Below, one piece after another: positions 25,370 to 33,445 of a stretch of 64,000 nt of DNA. The notes beneath the pieces are model-generated. The model did no database searches, had not been told where the DNA came from, and saw only the letters and a program-made list of their open reading frames with translations. Position 1 is the stretch's first letter. The number at the start of each line of letters is the position of its first letter. Source of the stretch: Verrucomicrobiaceae bacterium (GTDB lineage: Bacteria; Verrucomicrobiota; Verrucomicrobiia; Verrucomicrobiales; Verrucomicrobiaceae); the NCBI GenBank assembly GCA_016795375.1, contig JAEUHJ010000204.1, forward strand, positions 1 to 64,000, written 5' to 3'. Position numbers and translations under genes: made by a program.

Positions 25370-26182
25370 ATGAGCAGCTCCGTCACCGCAAACAGTCCCC
25401 TCGGCGTCTTCGACTCCGGCGTGGGCGGATTGACCGTGGTGCGGGCGCTGCGGGACCTGCTGCCGAACGAATCGATCGTGTACCTCGGCGACACCGCCCG
25501 CGTGCCCTACGGCTCGAAGTCGCCGGACACGATCCGGCGTTTCTCAATGGAGGACACGCAGTTTCTCGTCTCACACGGCGTCAAAGCGGTCGTGGTGGCC
25601 TGCAACACGGCCACGGCACATGCTCTGCCCGCCTTGCAAGCGACGTTCCGTGTGCCGGTCATCGGCGTGCTCGGCCCGGGCGTGGAGGCGACGCTTTCGG
25701 AGACTTCGTGCGAACGCGTGGGCATCATCGGCACGGCGGGCACGATCCGCAGCCATGCCTACCAGCATGAAATCGCCATGCGGCGGCCGGATGTGATGAT
25801 CGAGGCCAGGGCGACGCCGCTGCTCGTGCCGTTCGTCGAAGAAGGCTGGACGGATCATCCGGCGCTCAAATCCGTGCTGCGCGAGTATTTGAAGCCGCTG
25901 CTCGACAAGGGCATCGACACGCTCGTGCTCGGCTGCACGCACTATCCGCTGCTCGTTCCGGTGCTGAAGCGCATGCTGGGCCAAAAAGTGCGCCTCGTGG
26001 ATTCGGCAAGCACCTGCGCGGCGCATGTGAAGGCAAAACTGGAACAAGACGGATCGCTGCGCACGACGAAGTCGAAGCCAACGCTTGAGATCTATCTCAC
26101 GGACCATTCCGAACAGGCGGAGAACCTCGCCAGGCGCTTCCTGGGTACCGATTTCGGCAAGGTGAAGAAGGCGGTGGTGTGA
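25370..26182 (+). CDS. murI: Glutamate racemase
   Basis: A 270-residue enzyme making D-glutamate for peptidoglycan. Both catalytic cysteines are present: VVACNTATA (about 77-85) and VLGCTHYPLL (about 189-198). The N-terminus shows the family signature GVFDSGVGGLTVVRAL (about 11-26) with the catalytic Asp, and the substrate-binding GDTARVPYG follows. The frame is open upstream to 25205, overlapping the kinase start, but the ATG at 25370 gives normal length and N-terminus. It is divergent from the kinase; the 150-base spacer must hold both promoters. A REP-like element follows its stop. Confidence 0.95.
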   Translation: MSSSVTANSPLGVFDSGVGGLTVVRALRDLLPNESIVYLGDTARVPYGSKSPDTIRRFSMEDTQFLVSHGVKAVVVACNTATAHALPALQATFRVPVIGVLGPGVEATLSETSCERVGIIGTAGTIRSHAYQHEIAMRRPDVMIEARATPLLVPFVEEGWTDHPALKSVLREYLKPLLDKGIDTLVLGCTHYPLLVPVLKRMLGQKVRLVDSASTCAAHVKAKLEQDGSLRTTKSKPTLEIYLTDHSEQAENLARRFLGTDFGKVKKAVV

Positions 26183-26183
26183 T

Positions 26184-26237
26184 GCGGGCATTCTTGCCCG
26201 CCGTCGAGAACTCACTTTCACGGACTGGAATGTCCGC
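26184..26237. repeat. REP-like pair of stem-loops after murI
   Basis: Directly after the murI stop, GCGGGCA (26184-26190) and TGCCCGC (26195-26201) form a perfect 7-bp stem with a 4-base loop. A second stem, CGGAC (26221-26225) with GTCCG (26232-26236), follows 20 bases later. No T-run follows, so it is a poor intrinsic terminator; the paired arrangement looks like an intergenic REP-type element. Confidence 0.5.
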
Positions 26238-26279
26238 GCTACTTGCCCCACGTTCACATCTCGCTAGCCTCGCTGGCAC

Positions 26280-27416
26280 ATGTTTCCGCGCATTTTTGAC
26301 CGTTACCTCGGCCGCCAGGTCGGCTCCGCCACGCTGATCGGCGTGGCGCTGCTCAGTGGCGTGATGGTGCTGGGCAACGTGTACAAAAAGCTCGACGAAC
26401 TGCTCGGCAACACCGAGCTGCCCATCTCGGTGATCCTGGAGTTCGTGGCGATGGTGATCCCCTTCTCGCTCATCTTCACCATTCCGTGGGCTTTTCTGAC
26501 CGCCATCCTGCTCGTCTTCGGCCGTCTGTCCGCCGACAACGAGCTCGTGTCGTTGCGCATGACCGGCATGTCGATGGCACGCATCTGTGTGCCCGTCTTT
26601 GCGCTGGCGCTTTTGCTCAGCGGCATCTGTTTCTGGGTGAATGTGAGCCTCGCCCCGGCGGCGAAGGATCACATGAAGCGGCTGTTTTACCAGGTCGCGG
26701 TGAAGAATCCTGAAACATTGTTCCAGGAAGGTCAGGTGCTGGAACGCGTGCCCGGCTACCGTATCTACACCGGCAAACGCGACGACAAGGCGCTGTCGGA
26801 TCTGCACATCATCAAGCTGGATGAGGCTTCCAATGCCGGGAGCTACATCCGCGCCAACCAGGGGAATATCCAGACGGCGGAGGGCAAGCTGGACTTCACC
26901 ATGCTGCTCAAGGGCGTGAGCATCGAGCACCTCCCCGCCGCCGACGGCAAAGGGCAGGGGGGCGTTCCCAAACCGCTGAGCCTGGAGGAATTTCCTCTCG
27001 AATTCCCTCTTTCTGAAATGCAGAAAGACGCGGTGCGGGTGAATGCGAGCATGAAGACGACCGCCGCGCTGGCGGAGGAGGTGGCCACCTGGAAGGACAG
27101 CTTCAATGGTGATGTCCTGACCGATGTCACGCGCTCGCTCTCACGCACGGAGCTGCACAAGCGCTACAGTTTCTCGCTGGCCTGCTTCACCTTCGCGCTG
27201 GTCGGGATTCCACTCGGCGTGACGGCTCAACGACGCGAGACATCGTCCGGCTTCGCGCTGAGCCTGATCACGGCCACGGTTTACATCGTGTTCATCATCC
27301 TTGCCGACACGTTGAACGACAAACCATCCTCAATGCCTCATCTGATCATGTGGGCGCCCAATGTGATCTTTCTCGGCATCGGCGGCTGGCTGTTTTACAA
27401 GCTGAGCCGGAAGTAG
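26280..27416 (+). CDS. LptF/LptG family permease
   Basis: A 378-residue inner-membrane protein of the YjgP/YjgQ family, a part of the ABC machine that lifts lipopolysaccharide from the inner membrane to the Lpt bridge. It has three N-terminal helices (ATLIGVALLSGVMVLG; VILEFVAMVIPFSLIFTIPWAFL; VPVFALALLLSGICFW), a periplasmic beta-jellyroll-like domain of about 170 residues, and C-terminal helices (FSLACFTFALVGIPLGV; GFALSLITATVYIVFIIL; VIFLGIGGWLFY). The motif SADNELVSLRMTGMS after helix 2 is typical. Only one of the LptF/LptG pair is here, so F and G cannot be told apart. Its presence implies an LPS-bearing outer membrane. Confidence 0.88.
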   Translation: MFPRIFDRYLGRQVGSATLIGVALLSGVMVLGNVYKKLDELLGNTELPISVILEFVAMVIPFSLIFTIPWAFLTAILLVFGRLSADNELVSLRMTGMSMARICVPVFALALLLSGICFWVNVSLAPAAKDHMKRLFYQVAVKNPETLFQEGQVLERVPGYRIYTGKRDDKALSDLHIIKLDEASNAGSYIRANQGNIQTAEGKLDFTMLLKGVSIEHLPAADGKGQGGVPKPLSLEEFPLEFPLSEMQKDAVRVNASMKTTAALAEEVATWKDSFNGDVLTDVTRSLSRTELHKRYSFSLACFTFALVGIPLGVTAQRRETSSGFALSLITATVYIVFIILADTLNDKPSSMPHLIMWAPNVIFLGIGGWLFYKLSRK

Positions 27417-27430
27417 CCGACGCGGGGAGG

Positions 27431-28729
27431 TCACCCGCGCATCAGTCCGATCACTGCGGAGGCCATCGCCTTCACGCCGGTTTCGATGCTGGGTCCTGGG
27501 ACGGGTTTGAACAGCGGGGAATGCAGCGACGGCAAAGTGGCGCCTTTGGCCTTTGCCTGGGAGACAGCCTCCGGGGGCTGCGTGCCCAGCCAGAACATGC
27601 AGAGCGGCACCTTTTCCTTGGTCATGCCGTATTCGGAGAAATCCTCCGCGCCCATCACCGGTTCGCGCGTGAGGACGTTGTCCGCGCCGATCGCCTGACT
27701 GGCGAGCGTGCGCACCTCGGCGCAAAGCGCGGGCTGGTTGTAGAGCGCGCTGGCGCTGTCCGGGGAGATGATGACCTCAGGCATCCTGCCGGCGGGCATG
27801 TTCGCGGATTCCGCCTGCGCTTTGACGATGCGCTTGATGGAGTCGATGAGGTGCCGGCGCGTTTCAGTCTTGTAGCTGCGCAGCGTGAGCTGGAGGCGCA
27901 CCTCGTCGGAGATGATGTTGCTCTTCGTGCCGCCGTGGATGCTGCCGACGGTCACCACGGCCGGATCGCCCGGCCTCACCTCACGACTGACGATGGTTTG
28001 CAAGGCCAGCACGATCTGCGAGGCGAGCAGGATCGGATCCTTGCACAAATGCGGCATCGAACCGTGGCCACCGACGCCTTTCACGCTGATCTCGACGCTG
28101 TCCACATTCGCCAGGGCGAAGCCTTCGACGATGCCGATCTGCCCGTGCGCCATGTCGGACGCGCAGTGCAACGCCACGGCCTTGTCCGGCTTCGGGAATT
28201 TTGAAAACAGCCCGTCACGCAGCATGAAGCGCGCTCCCAGCACGCGCTCCTCCGCGGGCTGGCCGATCATCACGACCGTTCCCTGCCATTGTTCCTTCGT
28301 CTTCGCCAGAACCCGCGCCGTGCCGATGAAGCTGGCCATGTGGATGTCGTGCCCGCAGGCGTGCATGACGTTCACCTCGTTGCCCTGGTCGTCCTTCACC
28401 ACTTTCGTGCTGGCATAAGGCGCGCCGGTCAGCTCTTTCACCGGCAGCGCGTCCAGGTCCGTGCGCACCAGGATCACCGGCCCGTCACCGTTCCTCAAAA
28501 CACCGACGACACCATGCCCGCCGACCTTCTCGGTGACCTCCAGGCCCGCCGCGCGCAGCTCCTTGGCGACCCGCGTCGCCGTCTCGACCTCGTGCAGGGA
28601 AAGCTCGGGGTTCGCGTGCAGCTCCTTGTAGAGTTCCACGAGCGACGGCAGCTCTTGTTTCGTGATCGACGCGACGTCAGCGGCGATGGCGGATGAAACT
28701 ACGAGAATGGCGGCAAGGATGGTTTTCAT
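27431..28729 (-). CDS. Secreted M20 family amidohydrolase/peptidase
   Basis: A 432-residue protein with a signal peptide (1-16, AIA-A) and the M20D amidohydrolase pattern: RTDLDALPV (about 79-87), HACGHDIHMAS (metal-binding Cys and His, about 110-120), QPAEE with the catalytic Glu pair (about 142-146), the lid-domain sequence VKGVGGHGSMPH, and GAEDFSEY near the C-terminus. Relatives remove acyl groups from amino acids (hippurate or IAA-amino acid hydrolases). With the signal peptide it should work in the periplasm, scavenging amino-acid conjugates. The ATG at 28729 starts the signal peptide; the frame continues to 28777. It converges with the LptF/G gene (14-base gap). The 280 bases upstream, 28730-29009, show nothing recognisable. 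Confidence 0.85.
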   Translation of the reverse strand: MKTILAAILVVSSAIAADVASITKQELPSLVELYKELHANPELSLHEVETATRVAKELRAAGLEVTEKVGGHGVVGVLRNGDGPVILVRTDLDALPVKELTGAPYASTKVVKDDQGNEVNVMHACGHDIHMASFIGTARVLAKTKEQWQGTVVMIGQPAEERVLGARFMLRDGLFSKFPKPDKAVALHCASDMAHGQIGIVEGFALANVDSVEISVKGVGGHGSMPHLCKDPILLASQIVLALQTIVSREVRPGDPAVVTVGSIHGGTKSNIISDEVRLQLTLRSYKTETRRHLIDSIKRIVKAQAESANMPAGRMPEVIISPDSASALYNQPALCAEVRTLASQAIGADNVLTREPVMGAEDFSEYGMTKEKVPLCMFWLGTQPPEAVSQAKAKGATLPSLHSPLFKPVPGPSIETGVKAMASAVIGLMRG

Positions 28730-29009
28730 GAAGGTGTGCTGCAGAGGGTGAGGCCGTCCGTCTCTGAGAATGAACAACGAGCCAGAGCGAGGATACTGTC
28801 ACAGAAAATCGTCTCCGCATGCGCCGGTATGCAGCGCCCTCATCGTCACCAGGGCGCCCAGCGCCGAAGACTGCCGTGAGACACGGCGCAAACCGGCGCT
28901 GTGTTCGCAACCGCTTATCACCAACCTGGCGGCGAGGGTGGGGAAACGGCGGCGGCTGGTTGTTGCGTGTGATGGTAACGAGATCAGGAGGATCAAGGCA
29001 GCTCAGATC

Positions 29010-29849
29010 TCAGGGCGCGTTTTCAAGCCAGCCCATGCTGCGCATCCATTCGGCGCAGCGCTGCGGCCAGGCGTTGATGGGGTGATGGTTGTCGCGCATG
29101 CCGAAGCCGTGGCCGCCTTGGGTGAAGAGGTGGAGTTCGCAGGGGATGCGGCGCTTTTTGTATTCGAGGTAGAGCACGGCCGCGGCGGCGGGATTCTGAC
29201 CGTCGTCATGGGCGCAGGCGAGGAACATGGGCGGCGCGCCTGCGGGCACGCTGAAGCCGTCTTTGAACTTCGCGGGGGACTTGGGATCCACAAAACCGCC
29301 GCCGTAGATCATGATGCCGAAGTCCGGCAGGGCGGAGGCGACGGGACGATCACACGCGAGGTGGGCGAGGAGGTTCCCGCCAGCACTGAAGCCGAGCAGA
29401 CCGACGCGGGCCGGATTGAGTCCCCACTCTTTGGCATGGGAACGGACGAGCAAGAGAGCCTGGGCGGCATCCCGGACGGGTTTTTCGTGCGGCGCGGCCT
29501 CGTCGCGGGTGGGCGTGCGGTATTTGAGCAGGATGCTGGTGACGCCGATGCTGCCGAGCCACTCGCAGACCTGCGTGCCTTCGTGAACGGCGGAGAGGAA
29601 AATGTAAGCGCCGCCAGGCGCGACGATGACGCTCGTGCCATTGGGCTTTTCAGGCCGATACACGGTGATCGTGGGATCGTGGATGTCGGTGATGGTGCTT
29701 TTGCCGGCCCTGGTGCGGATGAAGTCATCGGTGGCTTTGGAATGCGGCTGCATTTCTCCAGGAGCGCCATCAGGCCAGAGTCTGATCTCGATGGGTTCGG
29801 CGGCCTGCAACGACAGCGCGGCGAGGACGAGCAAAGGCAGCAGTTTCAT
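29010..29849 (-). CDS. Secreted alpha/beta hydrolase (acetyl-esterase-like)
   Basis: A 279-residue protein with a signal peptide (1-15, LQA-A). The alpha/beta hydrolase fold is shown by the oxyanion segment VIVAPGGAYIFLS, the nucleophile elbow GFSAGG (about 152-157), the acid region AHDDGQNPAAAA and the catalytic His in TQGGHGFG (about 253-260). This matches lipase/esterase proteins often called acetylxylan esterases or BD-FAE-like hydrolases. It probably acts on acetylated plant or algal polysaccharide, consistent with the secreted sulfatase in this window, but the substrate is not shown. The frame is open upstream to 30254 as a shadow of the divergent TraB gene; ATG 29849 starts the signal peptide (29864 is a possible alternative). 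Confidence 0.82.
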   Translation of the reverse strand: MKLLPLLVLAALSLQAAEPIEIRLWPDGAPGEMQPHSKATDDFIRTRAGKSTITDIHDPTITVYRPEKPNGTSVIVAPGGAYIFLSAVHEGTQVCEWLGSIGVTSILLKYRTPTRDEAAPHEKPVRDAAQALLLVRSHAKEWGLNPARVGLLGFSAGGNLLAHLACDRPVASALPDFGIMIYGGGFVDPKSPAKFKDGFSVPAGAPPMFLACAHDDGQNPAAAAVLYLEYKKRRIPCELHLFTQGGHGFGMRDNHHPINAWPQRCAEWMRSMGWLENAP

Positions 29850-29963
29850 GCGGAATGACCGCATGATGACGGAAAGGCTGGATTTGTCACCCGGGGAGAA
29901 AGCGCCGGCTTGCGGTTGCAGTTGATGGTTGCATCCCGTTTGCAGCGCGTGTTTGGGTCGCCG

Positions 29964-30881
29964 ATGCTGCTCCTCCGTCTTGTTGTTCTCTTCGCGCTCG
30001 TCGTTTGCGCAGTCGCATGTAAGCGTGAGGCTGAGAAATTCATTCCTGATGGGGAGGGTGACGGCAGCGTGTGGGTGGTGGACGGCCCGAATGGCGGGCG
30101 GCTGTATCTCTGCGGCACGATCCACATCCTGCGTGAGAAGGACTACCCGCTGGCTCCGGCCTACGAGGCGGCCTATGCGAGTTCCAACAAGCTCGTGCTG
30201 GAGCTGCCGCCGGGCGCGACGTCCGGGCCGGAGCTGGCGGGCCGCATGTCGCAACTCGGCCTGTATTCAGCGGACACGTCGTTGGAGGCGAACGTGGGCA
30301 GGGAGACGTGGGAGGCGGTGAAAAAGTGGACGGAGAAGCGCGAGCTGGAGGTTTCCTCGATGAACCGCTACCGCCCGTGGTTCATGGCGTTGCTGATGAC
30401 GAACCTCGAATATGCCAGTCTGGGGGCGAAGGCGGAGATGGGGGTGGACACCTATTTTGAGAAACGGGCGAAGGAGGACGGCAAGCCCGCGGAGGGACTC
30501 GAGACCGCGGAGTTTCAAATCCAGCTTTTCGCCTCTCTGAGCGACAAACAGCAGCGGGAGTTGCTGGAGCAGACACTCGCCGAGATCAGCCATGTGGCGG
30601 AGGAATACGAAAAAATCGTCGCAGCATGGAAACATGGCGACCTGGCGGCGTTGGAGGAGATGATGACGCGCGAGTCGGAACGCTACCCCGACTTGAACGA
30701 GCTGTTCGTCACCGCCCGCAACCTGGCCTGGATGGGCCGCCTGGAGCAGATGCTCAAAAACGGGGAGAGGGTGATGGTGCTCACCGGGACGCTCCATTTC
30801 ATCTCGGACACGGGCCTGGTCGAACTGATGCGCAAACGCGGCCATCGCGTGCGGCACTACCGCGAGGTGACGGACTTCTGA
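29964..30881 (+). CDS. TraB/GumN family lipoprotein
   Basis: A 305-residue protein of the TraB/GumN (TIKI-like) family, proposed metalloproteases. Key motifs are LYLCGTIHIL near the mature N-terminus (GxxH) and VLTGTLHFISDTGLVELMRKRG near the C-terminus, the paired His motif region of the family. The middle contains MNRYRPWFMALLM and GVDTYFEKRAKEDGKPAEGLET, both typical. The ATG at 29964 gives a lipoprotein signal with a lipobox ending CAVAC, so the protein is likely lipid-anchored. It is divergent from the esterase gene over 114 bases. Confidence 0.82.
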   Translation: MLLLRLVVLFALVVCAVACKREAEKFIPDGEGDGSVWVVDGPNGGRLYLCGTIHILREKDYPLAPAYEAAYASSNKLVLELPPGATSGPELAGRMSQLGLYSADTSLEANVGRETWEAVKKWTEKRELEVSSMNRYRPWFMALLMTNLEYASLGAKAEMGVDTYFEKRAKEDGKPAEGLETAEFQIQLFASLSDKQQRELLEQTLAEISHVAEEYEKIVAAWKHGDLAALEEMMTRESERYPDLNELFVTARNLAWMGRLEQMLKNGERVMVLTGTLHFISDTGLVELMRKRGHRVRHYREVTDF

Positions 30882-30925
30882 AACAGTTTCACGTTGTCCG
30901 AGTGCCCGGCTTGAAACTTTGAGCT

Positions 30926-31897
30926 CTATATCAACCTCAGCCGCGTGAGATCCTGCGTGTCCACCATGCCGACGGGCCTGCCGTCGTCATCCACGACGAC
31001 GATGTCATCGACACGGTTGTTCTGCAACGTGGCGAGCACCTCGGCCGCGAGCTTGCCGGCCTGGATGCTGATGGGGCGTTGCGTCATGAACTCGCGCACT
31101 GCGCTCTCGGCGATGCGGTGGTCCTTCTGGAAGGCGCGGACAAAATCGCCATGCGTGAAGACGCCGGCGAGCGTGCCGTCTGCGTTGGCGACGACGGCGG
31201 CGCCGCTGCGCGCTTTCGTCATGGCCTGCAAAGCCTCCCTTACAAGGGTTTCAGGCGTGATGATGGCGAGCTGCCCGCCGCTGCGCATGACATCACTCAC
31301 GCGAGTGAGCAGCGCACGGCCCAGCGAGCCGCCGGGATGCAGCCTCGCAAAATCCTCCGCCCGCACCCCCCTGGCCTCCAGCAGGGTCATCGCCAGCGCG
31401 TCGCAGAGCACGAGCATGGTCGTGGTGCTGGAGGTGGGCGCGAGATTGAGAGGGCATGCCTCCTGCGTGACCTGCACGTCGAGCACGACGTCGGCATTTC
31501 TGGCCAGGGTGGACTGCTGGCCACCGGTGACGGCAATGATCGGAATGCCGAAGCGCTTCAGGTGCGGCAGGAGATCGAGCAGCTCGGAGGTCTCCCCGCT
31601 GTAGCTGAGCAGGATCGCCAGATCGCCCTCATCCACCACGCCGAGGTCGCCGTGCAGGGCGTCACCGACATTGAGCAGGACGGTGGTGGCCCCGGTGCTG
31701 TTGAGCGTGGCGGCCAGCTTCCGCCCGATGTTGCCGCTCTTGCCCACGCCGCAGACGATGAGTTTCCCTTTGCCGCGGACGCAGGACAGCAGCTTCTCGA
31801 CGGCATGGGCGAAGTTCCCGTCTATGCGCGCATGCAGGCGCTGCAGCTCCTCGATTTCGAGCTGGATGACGTGTCGGGCTTTTTCCGGGTAATTCAT
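30926..31897 (-). CDS. kdsD: Arabinose-5-phosphate isomerase, KdsD/GutQ family
   Basis: A 323-residue enzyme converting ribulose-5-phosphate to arabinose-5-phosphate, the precursor of Kdo in LPS. The SIS domain (about 30-175) holds VCGVGKSGNIGRKLAATLNSTG and SYSGETSELLDL; LHPGGSLGRALL (about 192-203) links to two CBS domains (about 205-323, MRSGGQLAIITP ... VVVDDDGRPVGMVDTQDL). This is the usual KdsD/GutQ layout and length. With the LptF/G permease it supports a Kdo-containing outer membrane. It converges with the TraB/GumN gene (44-base gap). GutQ-type function cannot be excluded by sequence. Confidence 0.92.
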   Translation of the reverse strand: MNYPEKARHVIQLEIEELQRLHARIDGNFAHAVEKLLSCVRGKGKLIVCGVGKSGNIGRKLAATLNSTGATTVLLNVGDALHGDLGVVDEGDLAILLSYSGETSELLDLLPHLKRFGIPIIAVTGGQQSTLARNADVVLDVQVTQEACPLNLAPTSSTTTMLVLCDALAMTLLEARGVRAEDFARLHPGGSLGRALLTRVSDVMRSGGQLAIITPETLVREALQAMTKARSGAAVVANADGTLAGVFTHGDFVRAFQKDHRIAESAVREFMTQRPISIQAGKLAAEVLATLQNNRVDDIVVVDDDGRPVGMVDTQDLTRLRLI

Positions 31898-32003
31898 GGA
31901 CGGGAAACTTTAGACGGAGACGCGGAGGCGGCAACCAAGTGCTTGAGCCTGGGCCGATTCCCCGCCAAGATGGTCGTTGCCGCCCGCTCATACACAACAA
32001 CGT

Positions 32004-32999
32004 ATGTCTTCGCCTTCCGGTTCCAACGGTTCCCACCGCGCCTTCCTGGGCGTCTGTGCCACGCTTTGCATCTGCCTGTTGCTGACGCTTTTTGTCGGAT
32101 GGAAATGGTATTTCGAAAACCTCTCCAACCGCAATATGCTGATTGAGCTGGCGAAAAAGGCCGAGGCCCGCGCCCAGGGATTGGAAAAAATGGGACTCAT
32201 GATCGACACCGGCGCGGCCACACCCTCACCGTCGGCACCGCCAGCTTCCAACGTGAGCGAGCTTCCTGCCCCGGCGTCCGCCACCGCCCCACCCTCCGAC
32301 GATGAACTTCCGGGAAAATTCTCCATCAAGGAGTTGCCGCTTCTGGAAACCTCCGAGGAAGTCGTGCAGGCGCTCGCCATGCTCGATCAGTATTGGAAGA
32401 TTGAAGCATGGCAGGACAAAGTGCCTTTCGTGGCCCGCTCGGACCGAGTCTCAGACCTGATGAAAGACTTTTACGAGACGCAGAAGGGGGCGGATCCCAT
32501 GCCGGGCGGGCTCGTCAGCAAGGCTCGGTATCAGATCGACGGCATCGAGATTCTTTATTTCAGCTACACCAGCAACCGTCCCAGCGGCACGCTGGAAGTC
32601 GCCATGCTGCGCGAGACGGATGGCAAGTTCCGCATCGATTGGGAAAGTCTCACGGGTTACGGCGAGATGTCCTTTGGAGACTTCCGGGAAAAGCGCCCTG
32701 TCAAACCCGTGACTTTGCGCGCTTATGCGCGGCGTTTTGAGTACTTCAATTTTGAGTTCTCCGACGCTGACAAGTATCTCTGCGTCAAGCTGACCGCCGG
32801 AAACGGCGAAAGCTCCATCTATGCCTACTGTGAACGAGGGACAAAGCTCGCCCGCTGGCTGGAAAGCGACATGGCAGGAACCGGACCCACCAGCCTCAAG
32901 GGCTACACCGTGCAGGTCTCCTTTCCTCCGAACGCACAGTCAAACCAGTGCGTTTTTCTCAACAAGCTGCTCACTCCCCGCTGGCTTTCCCTGCGGTAA
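32004..32999 (+). CDS. Single-pass membrane protein of unknown function
   Basis: A 331-residue protein with one N-terminal transmembrane helix (about 13-33, LGVCATLCICLLLTLFVGW), followed by a helical charged region, an Ala/Pro/Ser-rich linker (about 70-100), and a C-terminal domain of about 220 residues. The last domain contains WKIEAWQDKVPFVARSDRVSDLMKDFY and YHF-like strands (ILYFSYTSNRPSGTLEVAMLRETDGKFRIDWES), suggesting an NTF2-like or similar mixed alpha/beta fold; that is a guess. Membrane anchor and periplasmic orientation are inferred. ATG 32004 is preferred over 31977 for the hydrophobic start. It is divergent from kdsD and convergent with the ferredoxin gene. Confidence 0.65.
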   Translation: MSSPSGSNGSHRAFLGVCATLCICLLLTLFVGWKWYFENLSNRNMLIELAKKAEARAQGLEKMGLMIDTGAATPSPSAPPASNVSELPAPASATAPPSDDELPGKFSIKELPLLETSEEVVQALAMLDQYWKIEAWQDKVPFVARSDRVSDLMKDFYETQKGADPMPGGLVSKARYQIDGIEILYFSYTSNRPSGTLEVAMLRETDGKFRIDWESLTGYGEMSFGDFREKRPVKPVTLRAYARRFEYFNFEFSDADKYLCVKLTAGNGESSIYAYCERGTKLARWLESDMAGTGPTSLKGYTVQVSFPPNAQSNQCVFLNKLLTPRWLSLR

Positions 33000-33032
33000 G
33001 CCATGCCGTTGTCCGGCGGAGCGGAAAAAGAA

Positions 33033-33266
33033 TCACTCGCCGTCGCGACCGATCGCCTCCACCGGGCAGCCCGTCAGGGCTTCTTCGCAAAGATTGCGCT
33101 CGTCATCGTTCTCCGGCTGCTTGTAGAGGAAGGAATGGCCGCCGTCATCATCGCGCTTGAAGTTGGCCGGGGCCGTCTCGCGGCACAGGTCGCAGTCGAT
33201 GCACTGGTCATCGACATAATAGGCTCCGGGGGCGTTCTGGGAATACTTGTTTGCTGCGTCGGCCAT
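33033..33266 (-). CDS. Ferredoxin, single 4Fe-4S
   Basis: A 77-residue small electron carrier. The cluster ligands are CIDCDLC (Cys 22, 25, 28) and the Cys of GCPVEAI (Cys 67); another Cys at 60 is extra. The spacing is that of one [4Fe-4S] cluster with a remote fourth Cys followed by Pro. The insertion between the ligand groups (DDDGGHSFLYKQPENDDERN) resembles short acidic ferredoxins of PVC and related bacteria. The ATG at 33266 removes a basic upstream extension. Its redox partner is unknown; none is adjacent. Confidence 0.85.
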   Translation of the reverse strand: MADAANKYSQNAPGAYYVDDQCIDCDLCRETAPANFKRDDDGGHSFLYKQPENDDERNLCEEALTGCPVEAIGRDGE

Positions 33267-33445
33267 GTGGGTCTGGGGTGAGGGCCGCGACAGTAGTGCC
33301 CGCCCCCCCTGTTTCAAACGCTTTTTTGCCCGCGTCAGCCGTGCTGCCTTGCCCGCCGACGGTCAAATTGACAGCCTCTTTACAATAAAAGCTCGCCACC
33401 GCCGTGATGCTCGCCGCATCATTGCTCCACATCCCGTCAACGGCC

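Noticed and set aside
33368-33386. TTGACA followed by TACAAT upstream of the 2184-residue protein gene, considered as a promoter
   Set aside because: The two hexamers are separated by only 7 bases, far too close for a sigma-70 promoter.
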